Origin: Serinibacter arcticus
GTDB lineage: Bacteria > Actinomycetota > Actinomycetes > Actinomycetales > Beutenbergiaceae
Direction of reading: 5' to 3'
Length of the DNA: 64,000 nucleotides
NCBI RefSeq assembly: GCF_003121705.1
Contig: NZ_PYHR01000002.1
Span: 310,001-374,000 of the forward strand
The translations under genes and the position numbers were made by a program. The notes under the pieces were generated by a model. That model did no database searches and was not told the origin of the DNA. It was given only the letters and a program-made list of their open reading frames with translations. Below, piece after piece: positions 45,102 to 53,544 of this stretch. Numbering within the stretch: position 1 is the first letter of the stretch; each line of letters starts with the position of its first letter.

Positions 45102-46036
45102 TTGGCGTCCTCCTCTTCGGCCTCGAGCTCGGCCATGGCTTCGACATCGATGACGGTGCCCTCCTCGAGCAGCGAGTCGTCGCCGAGGTCGGTGTCGTGG
45201 TGGGCGCCCAGGTAGGCGTCGATCACGGCCTGGTCGTCCATGACCTCCTTGGGCGGTCCCTCGGCCACGACCTTGCCCTCGGCCATCACCACGACCCAGT
45301 CGGAGATGTGGCGCACCATGTGCATGTCGTGCTCGACGAACAGCACGCTCGTGCCGGTGTCGCGCAGGTCGGTGATGTGACCGAGCAGCGACTGGGTCAG
45401 CGCCGGGTTCACGCCGGCCATCGGCTCGTCGAGCATGACGAGCGTCGGGTCGGACATCAGCGCGCGGGCCATCTCCAGCAGCTTGCGCTGTCCGCCCGAG
45501 AGCGAGCCGGCGAAGTCGTCCTTCTTGGCGTCGAGCTTGAACCGCACGAGGAGGTCCATGGCCTTCTCGGTGTTCGCCTTCTCCTGCGCCCGCCACAGCG
45601 GCCGCAGGAGGGCGGCACCCATTCCCTCGCCGACCTGGTTGCGTGCACCGAGCCGCATGTTCTCCAGCACCGTCATGCGCGAGAGCGCCTTGGTGAGCTG
45701 GAACGTGCGGACCATGCCGGACTTCGACACCCGGGAGGCCGGCACGCCGGCGAGGTCCTTGCCGTCGAACGTCCACGACCCCGCGTCGGGGCGGTCGAAG
45801 CCCGTCATGAGGTTGAAGAAGGTCGTCTTGCCTGCACCGTTCGGACCGATGAGGGCGGTGATGACGTTGCGCTGCACCTCGAGGTGCGCGACGTCGACGG
45901 CGTTCACCCCGCCGAACGTGCGACGCACGCCGTCGGCCACCAGGAGCGGATCGCTCTTGGCCGCACCGGGGGTGTGGGAGACCGACGCGAGGGACTCGCG
46001 CGCGGCCGTCACGTGGAGGCTCGTGTCGTCAGCCAT
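45098..46036 (-). CDS. livG: Branched-chain amino-acid ABC transporter ATPase LivG-like
   Basis: The second ATPase of the importer, 312 residues. Walker A ALIGPNGAGKTTFFNL, signature SLSGGQRKLLEMARAL, Walker B LVMLDEPMAGVNP and switch His in VLFVEHDMHMV are intact. After the usual end (about residue 275) there is an acidic tail (EAMAELEAEEEDAK) of unknown role. The start overlaps livM by 8 bp, and the end overlaps livF by four bases, so the operon is tightly coupled. Confidence 0.93.
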   Translation of the reverse strand: MADDTSLHVTAARESLASVSHTPGAAKSDPLLVADGVRRTFGGVNAVDVAHLEVQRNVITALIGPNGAGKTTFFNLMTGFDRPDAGSWTFDGKDLAGVPASRVSKSGMVRTFQLTKALSRMTVLENMRLGARNQVGEGMGAALLRPLWRAQEKANTEKAMDLLVRFKLDAKKDDFAGSLSGGQRKLLEMARALMSDPTLVMLDEPMAGVNPALTQSLLGHITDLRDTGTSVLFVEHDMHMVRHISDWVVVMAEGKVVAEGPPKEVMDDQAVIDAYLGAHHDTDLGDDSLLEEGTVIDVEAMAELEAEEEDAK

Positions 46037-47012
46037 TGATAGCCAGCTCCTTCTTGTCTCCCAAGATCCCTTGTGGTCGGAACACGATCAGCAGGACGAG
46101 CGTGATGCCGACGAGGACGAAGCCCAGGGGCTCGATCTCCGTGGAGGTCAGGACGTTGTCGGGGATGAGGCCGCGCATGAGGCCCCGGACGAGCACGAGG
46201 GCCGCCCAGAACAGGATCGATCCCAGCACCGGACCGAAGACGGTCGCGGCACCGCCCAGCAGCAGGATGGTCCAGGTGTTGAAGGTCACCGGTCGCCCGA
46301 GCGAGTCGGGCTGGACCGAGCTCGCCAGCGAGATGACTATTCCTCCCACCGCCCCGAACACCCCGCCGAGCACCAGCGACTGCAGCTTGAACGTGTAGAC
46401 GTTCTTGCCGAGCGCGCGGACGGCGTCCTCGTCCTCGCGGATGCCCTTGAGCACCCGGCCCCACGGGCTGCGGAGGAGGAGGAACACGATGAGGCACGCG
46501 AGGGCCACGAGGGCCCAGCCGACGATCCGCAGCCACCAGGAGTTGGACGCGTTCATCGGCAGCGAGATCGGGCCGAGGGTGACGAGACCGTCCTCGAACG
46601 GCGACGCCCCCTCGAACGAGTACTTGAAGCTGTTGCCGAGCAGGCCCTGGGAGCCGCCGGTCAGCTGGTTGAGGCCGACCGAGCGCCCGATGTAGCGGAT
46701 GATCTCGGCCGCGGCGATCGTGACGATCGCCAGGTAGTCCCCCCGCAGCTTCAGCGTGGGCAGACCGAGGATGAGCGCGAACACGACGGCGCACGCGATC
46801 GCGATGGCGAAGGCGCCGACGAGCGGCACCCCGGCGATCGTGGAGATCGCGAACCCGTACGCCCCCAGCAGCATGAAGCCGGCCTGGCCCATGTTGATGA
46901 GGCCGGTGAGGCCGAAGTGCACGTTGAGGCCGATGGCCGCGAGGGCGTAGGCGATGGCGGTGGGGCCGGTGGCCTCACGCAGGACGTCAGTGAGCAGTGA
47001 AACGATGTCCAT
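46029..47012 (-). CDS. livM: Branched-chain amino-acid ABC transporter permease LivM-like
   Basis: Inner-membrane permease of 327 residues with about nine hydrophobic segments. The family's early motif LNVHFGLTGLINMGQAGFML and the cytoplasmic coupling loop LLLRSPWGRVLKGIREDEDA (contact with the ATPase) are both clear, as is the C-terminal FRPQGILG. ATG 47012 is 10 nt after livH, and it overlaps livG by 8 bp. Confidence 0.93.
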   Translation of the reverse strand: MDIVSLLTDVLREATGPTAIAYALAAIGLNVHFGLTGLINMGQAGFMLLGAYGFAISTIAGVPLVGAFAIAIACAVVFALILGLPTLKLRGDYLAIVTIAAAEIIRYIGRSVGLNQLTGGSQGLLGNSFKYSFEGASPFEDGLVTLGPISLPMNASNSWWLRIVGWALVALACLIVFLLLRSPWGRVLKGIREDEDAVRALGKNVYTFKLQSLVLGGVFGAVGGIVISLASSVQPDSLGRPVTFNTWTILLLGGAATVFGPVLGSILFWAALVLVRGLMRGLIPDNVLTSTEIEPLGFVLVGITLVLLIVFRPQGILGDKKELAING

Positions 47013-47022
47013 GAGGAATCAC

Positions 47023-48459
47023 CTATCCGATCCGCTGGGCTCGGCCGAGGATGCCCTGCGGTCTGACGAGCAGGACGACGATGAGGATGACGAGCGCGCT
47101 GGCGTAGCGCAGGTCGCTCGGCAGGATGAGCGTGGAGAGCTCGACGACGAGCCCGATCACGAGGGCGCCGAGGAGACCACCGAGCGGCGAGCCGAGGCCA
47201 CCGAGCGTGATGGCCGCGAACATCAGCAGCAGCAGGACCGAACCGAAGTTGAAGCGGGTGGAGCCGAGGTAGAGACCCATCAGCACACCACCGAGCGAGG
47301 CGAGGCCGGACGAGGCCACCCACACCCCGCGGATGATCGAGGCCACCTTGATGCCCGACGCCGCGGCGAGCGCCGGGTTGTCCGACACGGCTCGTGTGGC
47401 GCGACCGATCCGGGTGCGCTGGAGGACCAGCGCCACGGCCGCGAGAACGACGCCGGCGATCACGACCGACAGCATCGTCTGCTGCGACATCGAGACCGGG
47501 CCGAGCTGGATGCGCTCGGAGATGCTCGAGACGATCGGCAGCGGGCTGGCGCCGTAGAGCACGAGGTAGAGGTTGAGCATCGCGAGGGCCAGACCGATCG
47601 TGACGATCAGCTGCTGGGTGATCCCGACGCCGCGGCGCCGCAGCGGCGCGAAGATGCCCGCGTCGAGCAGCCAGCCGATGATGCAGCCGGCGATGGTCGC
47701 CAGGATGATCGAGGACCACAGGGGCAGGCCCCACCAGCGCACCGCCGAGAAGGCGACGAGTCCGCCGAGCGTGACCAGGTCGCCGTGGGCGAAGTTGCTC
47801 AGGCCGGTCGTGCCGTAGATGAGGTTCGCGCCGACCGAGGCGAGCGCGAGCAGGAGTCCGAAGACCAGTCCCGACAGGATGAGCTGCAGCACCCGGTTGT
47901 TGCCGGACCCGGCCGCCGCGCTCTCGCCGGCGGCGCCGGACTCGGCGTCGGGGGCGGTGGTCGCCGTCGGGGCGGACGTCTCGCCGTCGCCGCCCGCGGG
48001 GGGCGTCGTCGGGGCGGGAGCCCCGCCGGGGTCTCCCAGCGCGAACAGCGCCCCCGGGCGCTTGCCGAGGTCGGCCTGCACCGTCTTGGGGTTGCTCGCC
48101 GGGTCGCGCAGCGTCTCGCCGGCGGGCAGCGTCGCCTCGTCGAGGGTGACGGTGTACTCACCGGACTCGGTCACGGCCACGCTCCACTGGCCGGCATCGT
48201 TCGTCACCGCCTCGAAGGAGCCGGCGGGGCCCTCGACCGCGAGGGCGACGCCGACGGCGGGGTCACCTGCCGAGGTACGCAGGGTCCCCTGGATGCACGC
48301 GGTGGCGGTGTCGGGGACGCACGGGGCGGCCGCGGCGGTGGCCGGGGCTGCGACGAGTCCGAGCACCCCCACCAGGGTGGCGATCAAGAGGCCGAGCAGT
48401 GGTCCGAGGCCGCGCCGCCGGTGAGGGCGGTGCACGGCTCGCTGCGCTGTTTCCGGCAC
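47023..48459 (-). CDS. livH: Branched-chain amino-acid ABC permease LivH-like, with fused extracellular domain
   Basis: Permease partner of LivM. The C-terminal ~290 residues are a normal LivH (LLALASVGANLIYGTTGLSN, ALAAASGIKVASIIRGVW, LLVRPQGILG). They are preceded by about 190 extra residues: a signal-like helix (LLGLLIATLVGVLGLVAAPA), a beta-sandwich resembling carboxypeptidase regulatory/Cna-B modules (CIQGTLRTSAGDPAVGVALA, NDAGQWSVAVTESGEYTVTL), and a Pro/Ala/Thr linker. The start GTG 48459 is chosen for GGAG about 6 nt upstream; ATG 48540 in the same frame would add 27 residues. The added domain should face the outside. Confidence 0.85.
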   Translation of the reverse strand: MPETAQRAVHRPHRRRGLGPLLGLLIATLVGVLGLVAAPATAAAAPCVPDTATACIQGTLRTSAGDPAVGVALAVEGPAGSFEAVTNDAGQWSVAVTESGEYTVTLDEATLPAGETLRDPASNPKTVQADLGKRPGALFALGDPGGAPAPTTPPAGGDGETSAPTATTAPDAESGAAGESAAAGSGNNRVLQLILSGLVFGLLLALASVGANLIYGTTGLSNFAHGDLVTLGGLVAFSAVRWWGLPLWSSIILATIAGCIIGWLLDAGIFAPLRRRGVGITQQLIVTIGLALAMLNLYLVLYGASPLPIVSSISERIQLGPVSMSQQTMLSVVIAGVVLAAVALVLQRTRIGRATRAVSDNPALAAASGIKVASIIRGVWVASSGLASLGGVLMGLYLGSTRFNFGSVLLLLMFAAITLGGLGSPLGGLLGALVIGLVVELSTLILPSDLRYASALVILIVVLLVRPQGILGRAQRIG

Positions 48460-48649
48460 GAGCAGCTCCAAGTCGTGGGACAGATCTGACGCTTCTCGCA
48501 CCCAAGGCACAAGAGGCGCTCGTGAACGTACGGCGGCCATGTGTCGGCCGCGTTCTCGAATGTGACGATCGTGTTAACGGGGTGGCGCCGGGTTACGACG
48601 TTGGGCGTAATGTTCCATCCCGGGGCTCGAGCAGCAAGGGAGTGGATCG

Positions 48650-49381
48650 GTGGGTCGTGAACTCGTCTCGGTGAGGCCGGCGCAGGCTGATGACCTGCCC
48701 ATGCTCGCCGTCATCCTCGAGGAGGCCGGTGCGGAGCACCCGCTCGGGGCCCCGTTGGGAGTACCCGCGCCCGGGATCCTGCTGCGTCGGCTGCGCGCCT
48801 TCGTCGACAACCACCCCGGTCGGATCTCGGTCGCCGAGGTCGGGACGAGCCAGGTCGGCGCCGCCATCTCCCAGGTCTACGAGCCCGGTCTGTTCTCCGA
48901 GACGCCGTGGCTGCAGGTCGAGATCCTCTACGTGCGACCCGAGTGGCGTCGACGCGGCGTGGGCCGCGCGCTGATGGCGGACCAGGCCGTCTTCGCGGCG
49001 TCCGCCGGCACGGACACCATCGTCACGCTGCCGGTCTCCGGCGCCCGCAGCGAGCAGCGCTTCCTCTCGCGCCTGGGCTTCTCCGCCGTCGGCTCGCGCC
49101 GCACGTGCGAGGTGGCCACGCTGCACCGCCGCCTCGGCCAGGACACCCCGCGCGGCGGCCTCGAGGCGATCATCGCCCGGCGTCGCGCCATGAACGAGCG
49201 CGTCAACACGCCGCCCCGCGGGATCGAGCTCCCGCCGCCCGAGGATCAGGACGGCGTGGCCCCCGCGCTGTTCCCCGCGGCGCCCGCCGTCGTGGAGCCG
49301 CTCGCGCCGTCGAGCAGGAGGCAGGTCAGGCGCGCCGAGCTGATGCGGCGCTCCGCCTCGTCCGTCACCTCGACCAGGTAG
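48650..49381 (+). CDS. GNAT-family N-acetyltransferase
   Basis: The 243-residue protein has the GNAT core: ISVAEVGTSQVGAAISQV, then motif A VEILYVRPEWRRRGVGRALM, with the Q/R-x-x-G-x-G/A acetyl-CoA loop RRRGVGRA, and RFLSRLGFSAVG. The substrate is unknown. After about residue 160 it carries a long basic, Pro-rich tail without a clear fold, and its last 136 bp run antisense through the 3' end of the thioesterase gene. AGGGAG upstream of GTG 48650 is a fair ribosome-binding site. Confidence 0.82.
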   Translation: MGRELVSVRPAQADDLPMLAVILEEAGAEHPLGAPLGVPAPGILLRRLRAFVDNHPGRISVAEVGTSQVGAAISQVYEPGLFSETPWLQVEILYVRPEWRRRGVGRALMADQAVFAASAGTDTIVTLPVSGARSEQRFLSRLGFSAVGSRRTCEVATLHRRLGQDTPRGGLEAIIARRRAMNERVNTPPRGIELPPPEDQDGVAPALFPAAPAVVEPLAPSSRRQVRRAELMRRSASSVTSTR

Positions 49382-49695
49382 GTCGCGCTCGACCGTCCCA
49401 GGTGGACGGCCGTCGCCCGTGCCCGCACGGTTCCCGATCGCGCGGCGCGGTGGTGGGTCACCGACAGCTCGAGCCCGACGGCGGCCCGTCCCGGTCCCGC
49501 GTGCTGCTGTGCGGCCACGGAGCCCACCGTCTCGGCGAGCGCCGCCGTCGCGCCGCCGTGCAGCAGCCCGTACGGCTGGGTGTTCCCCGCGACGGGCATC
49601 GTGCCGGTGCAGCCCTGGGCGCTGATCTCGGACAGCTCCATCCCGAGCCGCTCCATCAGGGTGCCGGTGAGGTCGGGAGTCTCGATGTCGGACAT
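49246..49695 (-). CDS. PaaI-family hotdog-fold thioesterase
   Basis: The 149-residue protein is close to the phenylacetyl-CoA-type (PaaI) thioesterases that hydrolyse acyl-CoA. Typical elements are NTQPYGLLHGGATAALAETV, with the catalytic Gly-His and Glu, VGLELSVTHHRAARSG and a central beta-sheet. ATG 49695 is divergent from polA with 19 bp between the starts. The final ~18 residues after CLLLDGASG are beyond the usual end and overlap the GNAT gene. Confidence 0.85.
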   Translation of the reverse strand: MSDIETPDLTGTLMERLGMELSEISAQGCTGTMPVAGNTQPYGLLHGGATAALAETVGSVAAQQHAGPGRAAVGLELSVTHHRAARSGTVRARATAVHLGRSSATYLVEVTDEAERRISSARLTCLLLDGASGSTTAGAAGNSAGATPS

Positions 49696-49701
49696 GCCAC
49701 C

Positions 49702-49707
49702 TAGGCT
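49702..49707 (+). promoter_or_regulatory. -10 hexamer TAGGCT of polA
   Basis: TAGGCT ends 7 nt before GTG 49715 within the 19-bp gap to the divergent thioesterase start, so polA is probably leaderless. Confidence 0.55.
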
Positions 49708-49714
49708 GGCACCC

Positions 49715-52456
49715 GTGACCGACCACGACGCCCTCGACGCACCGGCCGACCCCGAGATCACGGCCCCGGCCGCGGCCTCCGACGCGAAGCTGCTCCTCAT
49801 CGACGGCCACTCGATGGCCTTCCGCGCCTTCTTCGCGCTGCCGGTGGAGAACTTCGCCACGACCGACGGCCAGCCGACCAACGCCGTGTACGGCTTCACC
49901 TCGATGCTCATCAACCTCGTGCGCGACGAGCAGCCGACCCACGTCTTCGTGGCCTGGGACATGTCGGGCCCCACGTTCCGCACGGAGCAGTACGCGGAGT
50001 ACAAGGGCACGCGCTCGGCGGCGCCGGACGAGTTCAAGGGCCAGGTCCCGCTCATCCAGGAGGTGCTCGCCGCGCTGAGCATCCCGCACGTGGGGATCTC
50101 CGGCATCGAGGCCGACGACGTGCTCGCCACGCTGACGGACCGCGCGGAGCGGCAGGGCGCCGAGGTCCTCGTCTGCTCGGGCGACCGCGACACTTTCCAG
50201 CTCGTCACCGACCGCGTGACGGTCCTCTACCCCCGCAAGGGCGTCTCCGACCTCGTGCGGATGACTCCCGCCGCCGTCGAGGAGAAGTACGGCGTGCCGC
50301 CGGGGCGCTACCCCGACCTCGCGGCGCTCGTCGGCGAGACGAGCGACAACCTCCCCGGCGTCCCCGGCGTCGGTCCGAAGACGGCCGCGAAGTGGATCAA
50401 CGCCTACGACGGGCTCGACGGCGTCGTGGGCTCCGCCACCGCGATCACCGGCAAGGCGGGGGAGAGCCTGCGGGCCAACCTCGCCCAGGTGATCATGAAC
50501 CGCCAGCTCAACGGGCTCATGCGCGACGTCGACACCCCGCTCCAGCTCGCCGACCTCGTGCGCGTGCCGATCGACCGCGAGGCCGTGCACCAGGTCTTCG
50601 ACGCGCTGCAGTTCCGCGTGCTGCGCGACCGGCTGTTCGACATGCTGCCGAAGGACGAGGCGGGCACGGCGGAGGACGTCGAGGATCTCGCCGTGCAGGT
50701 CACCGACCTCGTGCCCGGTGCCCTGGCGCCGTGGCTCGCGGCCCGTGAGGGCCAGGAGCTGGGGCTCGACGTCGCGGGGACGTCGGCGCACGGCACGGGC
50801 GACGCGTGGGCCCTGGCGATCGCCGACGGCGAGGGGGAGTCGCTCGCGATCGACCTCGCCACCATCGGTGACGCCGACCTCGACGTGCTCGGCGCCTGGC
50901 TGGCCGACCCCGCGGCCGCGATCACGGTGCACGACGCCAAGTCCACGTCGCACTCGCTCGCCGGTCGCGGCCTCGTGCTCGCCGGCGTCACGCTGGACAC
51001 GCTGCTGGCCGCCTACCTGTGCCACCCCGACCAGCGGACCTACGACCTCGGCGACCTCACGGTGCGCTACCTCAAGCGCGAGCTGCCGAGCGGCGTCGAC
51101 GCCGCCTCGGACGGCATGCTCGACCTGGGGCTCGACGGCGACTCCTCCGGCGGTCGGACGGCCGCCGCGCGGGCCGTCGCAGTCCGGGAGCTCGGCGAGC
51201 CGCTGCGGGCCGATCTCGCGACCCGCGGGGCGACGGCGCTCATGGGCGACGTCGAGCTGCCCGTGCTCGCCACCCTCGTGGACATGGAGCGCGCGGGCAT
51301 CGCGGCGGACGTCCCGTACTTCACCACGCTGCTGAACGAGTTCGACGCCGCCGTCGAGCGGGCGGCCGCGGGCGCGTACGAGGCGATCGGGCGCAGCGTG
51401 AACCTCGGCTCGCCGAAGCAGCTCCAGGAGGTGCTGTTCGACGAGCTCGGGATGCCCAAGACCCGCAAGACCAAGACGGGCTACACCACCGACGCCGACG
51501 CCCTCGCCGACCTCTTCGCGCGGACCGAGCACCCGTTCCTGGAGAACCTCCTCGCCCACCGCGAGGCGATCCGGCTGCGCCAGACCGTCGAGGGGCTGCT
51601 GAAGTCCGTCTCGCCGGACGGTCGCATCCACACGACCTTCCAGCAGACCGTGGCCGCGACCGGCCGGCTGTCGTCGGTCGATCCCAACCTCCAGAACATC
51701 CCGATCCGCACGACGGAGGGGTACCGGATCCGCGAGGGCTTCGTCGTCGGGGAGGGCTACGAAGGCCTCCTGACGGCCGACTACTCCCAGATCGAGATGC
51801 GCATCATGGCGCACCTGTCGGGCGACGCCGGACTCATCGAGGCCTTCCGCTCCGGCGAGGACCTGCACCGCTACGTGGGCTCGCGGGTGTTCGGCGTCGC
51901 CCCCGAGGACGTCACCTCGGCGATGCGCGCGAAGATCAAGGCGATGTCCTACGGCCTCGCCTACGGCCTGTCGGCGTTCGGGCTGTCCAAGCAGCTGGGC
52001 ATCGGGGCCGGCGAGGCCCGCGGCCTGATGGACGACTACTTCGAGCGCTTCGGGGGCGTCCGCGACTACCTCACGGGCGTCGTCGACGACGCGCGCCAGG
52101 AGGGCTGGACCTCGACGATCCTCGATCGCCGGCGCTACCTGCCCGACCTCACGAGCGACAACCGCCAGCGCCGGGAGATGGCCGAGCGGATGGCGCTCAA
52201 CGCACCCATCCAGGGTTCGGCGGCCGACGTCGTGAAGGTCGCGATGATCGGGGTCTCCTCGCAGCTGCGGCTGCGCGGCCTGGCGTCGCGGCTCCTGCTG
52301 CAGGTCCACGACGAGCTCGTGCTGGAGGTGGCACCGGGGGAGCGCGAGGAGGTCACCGAGCTCGTCCGCGCCCAGATGGCCGCGGCGGCGGACCTGTCCG
52401 TGCCGCTGGACGTGAGCGTCGGTTTCGGTCGCAGCTGGCGCGACGCCGGGCACTGA
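49715..52456 (+). CDS. polA: DNA polymerase I
   Basis: Fills gaps and removes RNA primers. The 913-residue protein has a 5'-3' exonuclease domain (LLIDGHSMAFRAFFALP, GIEADDVLATL, CSGDRDTFQLV, GVPGVGPKTAAKW). A middle region corresponds to the 3'-5' exonuclease fold but seems to lack the DxE/Dx3D catalytic set (VHDAKS, no DxE), as in other actinobacteria and Taq, so proofreading is probably absent. The polymerase domain carries DYSQIEMRIMAHLSGD and QVHDELVLEV. GTG 49715 is set by the TAGGCT element; an in-frame extension upstream lacks support. Confidence 0.96.
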   Translation: MTDHDALDAPADPEITAPAAASDAKLLLIDGHSMAFRAFFALPVENFATTDGQPTNAVYGFTSMLINLVRDEQPTHVFVAWDMSGPTFRTEQYAEYKGTRSAAPDEFKGQVPLIQEVLAALSIPHVGISGIEADDVLATLTDRAERQGAEVLVCSGDRDTFQLVTDRVTVLYPRKGVSDLVRMTPAAVEEKYGVPPGRYPDLAALVGETSDNLPGVPGVGPKTAAKWINAYDGLDGVVGSATAITGKAGESLRANLAQVIMNRQLNGLMRDVDTPLQLADLVRVPIDREAVHQVFDALQFRVLRDRLFDMLPKDEAGTAEDVEDLAVQVTDLVPGALAPWLAAREGQELGLDVAGTSAHGTGDAWALAIADGEGESLAIDLATIGDADLDVLGAWLADPAAAITVHDAKSTSHSLAGRGLVLAGVTLDTLLAAYLCHPDQRTYDLGDLTVRYLKRELPSGVDAASDGMLDLGLDGDSSGGRTAAARAVAVRELGEPLRADLATRGATALMGDVELPVLATLVDMERAGIAADVPYFTTLLNEFDAAVERAAAGAYEAIGRSVNLGSPKQLQEVLFDELGMPKTRKTKTGYTTDADALADLFARTEHPFLENLLAHREAIRLRQTVEGLLKSVSPDGRIHTTFQQTVAATGRLSSVDPNLQNIPIRTTEGYRIREGFVVGEGYEGLLTADYSQIEMRIMAHLSGDAGLIEAFRSGEDLHRYVGSRVFGVAPEDVTSAMRAKIKAMSYGLAYGLSAFGLSKQLGIGAGEARGLMDDYFERFGGVRDYLTGVVDDARQEGWTSTILDRRRYLPDLTSDNRQRREMAERMALNAPIQGSAADVVKVAMIGVSSQLRLRGLASRLLLQVHDELVLEVAPGEREEVTELVRAQMAAAADLSVPLDVSVGFGRSWRDAGH

Positions 52457-52520
52457 GCAGCACGGGCGACGCCGGCGCGACCTCGAGGACCGAGCGCCGC
52501 CGGAGCCGCGTCCGTCGGCC

Positions 52521-53333
52521 TCAGGCGGGCAGCTGCGCGCCGAGCACGAGCGTCCCCGGCAGGTGCCGGGAGCGCAGCTCGCTCCAGCCGCCCCAGGTGC
52601 TGCGTCCCGGCTGCCAGGTCGGCTCGAGCAGCGTCGTGACGTGGAACCCGGCCGCGGTCACCTGGGCCACGTGCTGGGCCAGGGTCCGGTGGTACTCCGC
52701 GTAGATCACGGCGCCCGTCTCGTCGAGCTCGCGGTAGGGCGTGTCGTCGACGTAGGAGCGCGTCGCCGTCAGCCCGCCCGGGCCGGGGTCGTCGGGGAAC
52801 GCCCAGCGCACCGGGTGCGTGGTGGAGAAGACCCAGCGGCCCCCGGGGCGCAGCACCCGGGCGGCCTCCCGGTGCACGGCCGCGGCGTCGGCGACGAACG
52901 GCAGCACGCCGTAGGACGTGAACACGACGTCGAACGCGCCGTCCGTGAACGGGAGGTGCAGGGCGTCGGCCTGGACCAGCGGGAGGTCGACGCCGGTGCG
53001 CTCGTTCGCGGCCCGGCCGGCGCGGAGCATCGCGTGCGAGAGGTCCGTCGCCACGACGTCGACACCGCGGGAGGCCAGCCAGCGGCCGCACGGTGCGCTG
53101 CCGGCGCCCACCTCGAGCACCCGCGCCCCGGTGAGGTCGCCGAGAGCCCCGGCCTCGGCCTCGGTGAGCCCCTCGGGGCCCCACGTGAACGACACCTCGC
53201 CCAGCGCGTCGCCGTGCTCGGCCAGGTACTCCTCCGCCTCGCCGTCCCACCAGCGCCGGGCCGTCGCCGCGTCGTCGTGGTCGGCGGGGCCGTAGCCCGC
53301 CTCGGCCAGCGTCGGCTCTCTGTCCTCGGTCAC
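52521..53333 (-). CDS. Class I SAM-dependent methyltransferase
   Basis: The 270-residue protein has the SAM motif I ARVLEVGAGSAPCGRWL, followed by VVATDLSHAML (acidic end of strand 2) and AFDVVFTSYGVLPFV (motif II region). ARVLRPGGRWVFSTTHPV is motif III. The sequence resembles Methyltransf_11 small-molecule methylases. The substrate is unknown. GTG 53333 is preferred because GGAGG stands 9 nt upstream; ATG 53342 directly abuts that GGAGG, too close to use it. The gene ends 64 bp after the polA stop, convergent with it. Confidence 0.82.
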   Translation of the reverse strand: MTEDREPTLAEAGYGPADHDDAATARRWWDGEAEEYLAEHGDALGEVSFTWGPEGLTEAEAGALGDLTGARVLEVGAGSAPCGRWLASRGVDVVATDLSHAMLRAGRAANERTGVDLPLVQADALHLPFTDGAFDVVFTSYGVLPFVADAAAVHREAARVLRPGGRWVFSTTHPVRWAFPDDPGPGGLTATRSYVDDTPYRELDETGAVIYAEYHRTLAQHVAQVTAAGFHVTTLLEPTWQPGRSTWGGWSELRSRHLPGTLVLGAQLPA

Positions 53334-53544
53334 ACCGGACATCCTCCGTCACGGCGGCGACCTGGCACGTCGTGACGCCGCGACGTCGGGTCCCGGGGTG
53401 CCGCAGCGTCCCAGATCACGGCACCGTCACGGTCGTATGTCGAGACGGTGTCGGCAGGCTCGGCGACTTGACCGGGGCTGGCGTTCATGTGACGTTCTCC
53501 CAGCGCGGGTGACGGACGTCACCCTCGGTAGACGGAGGAACCTC

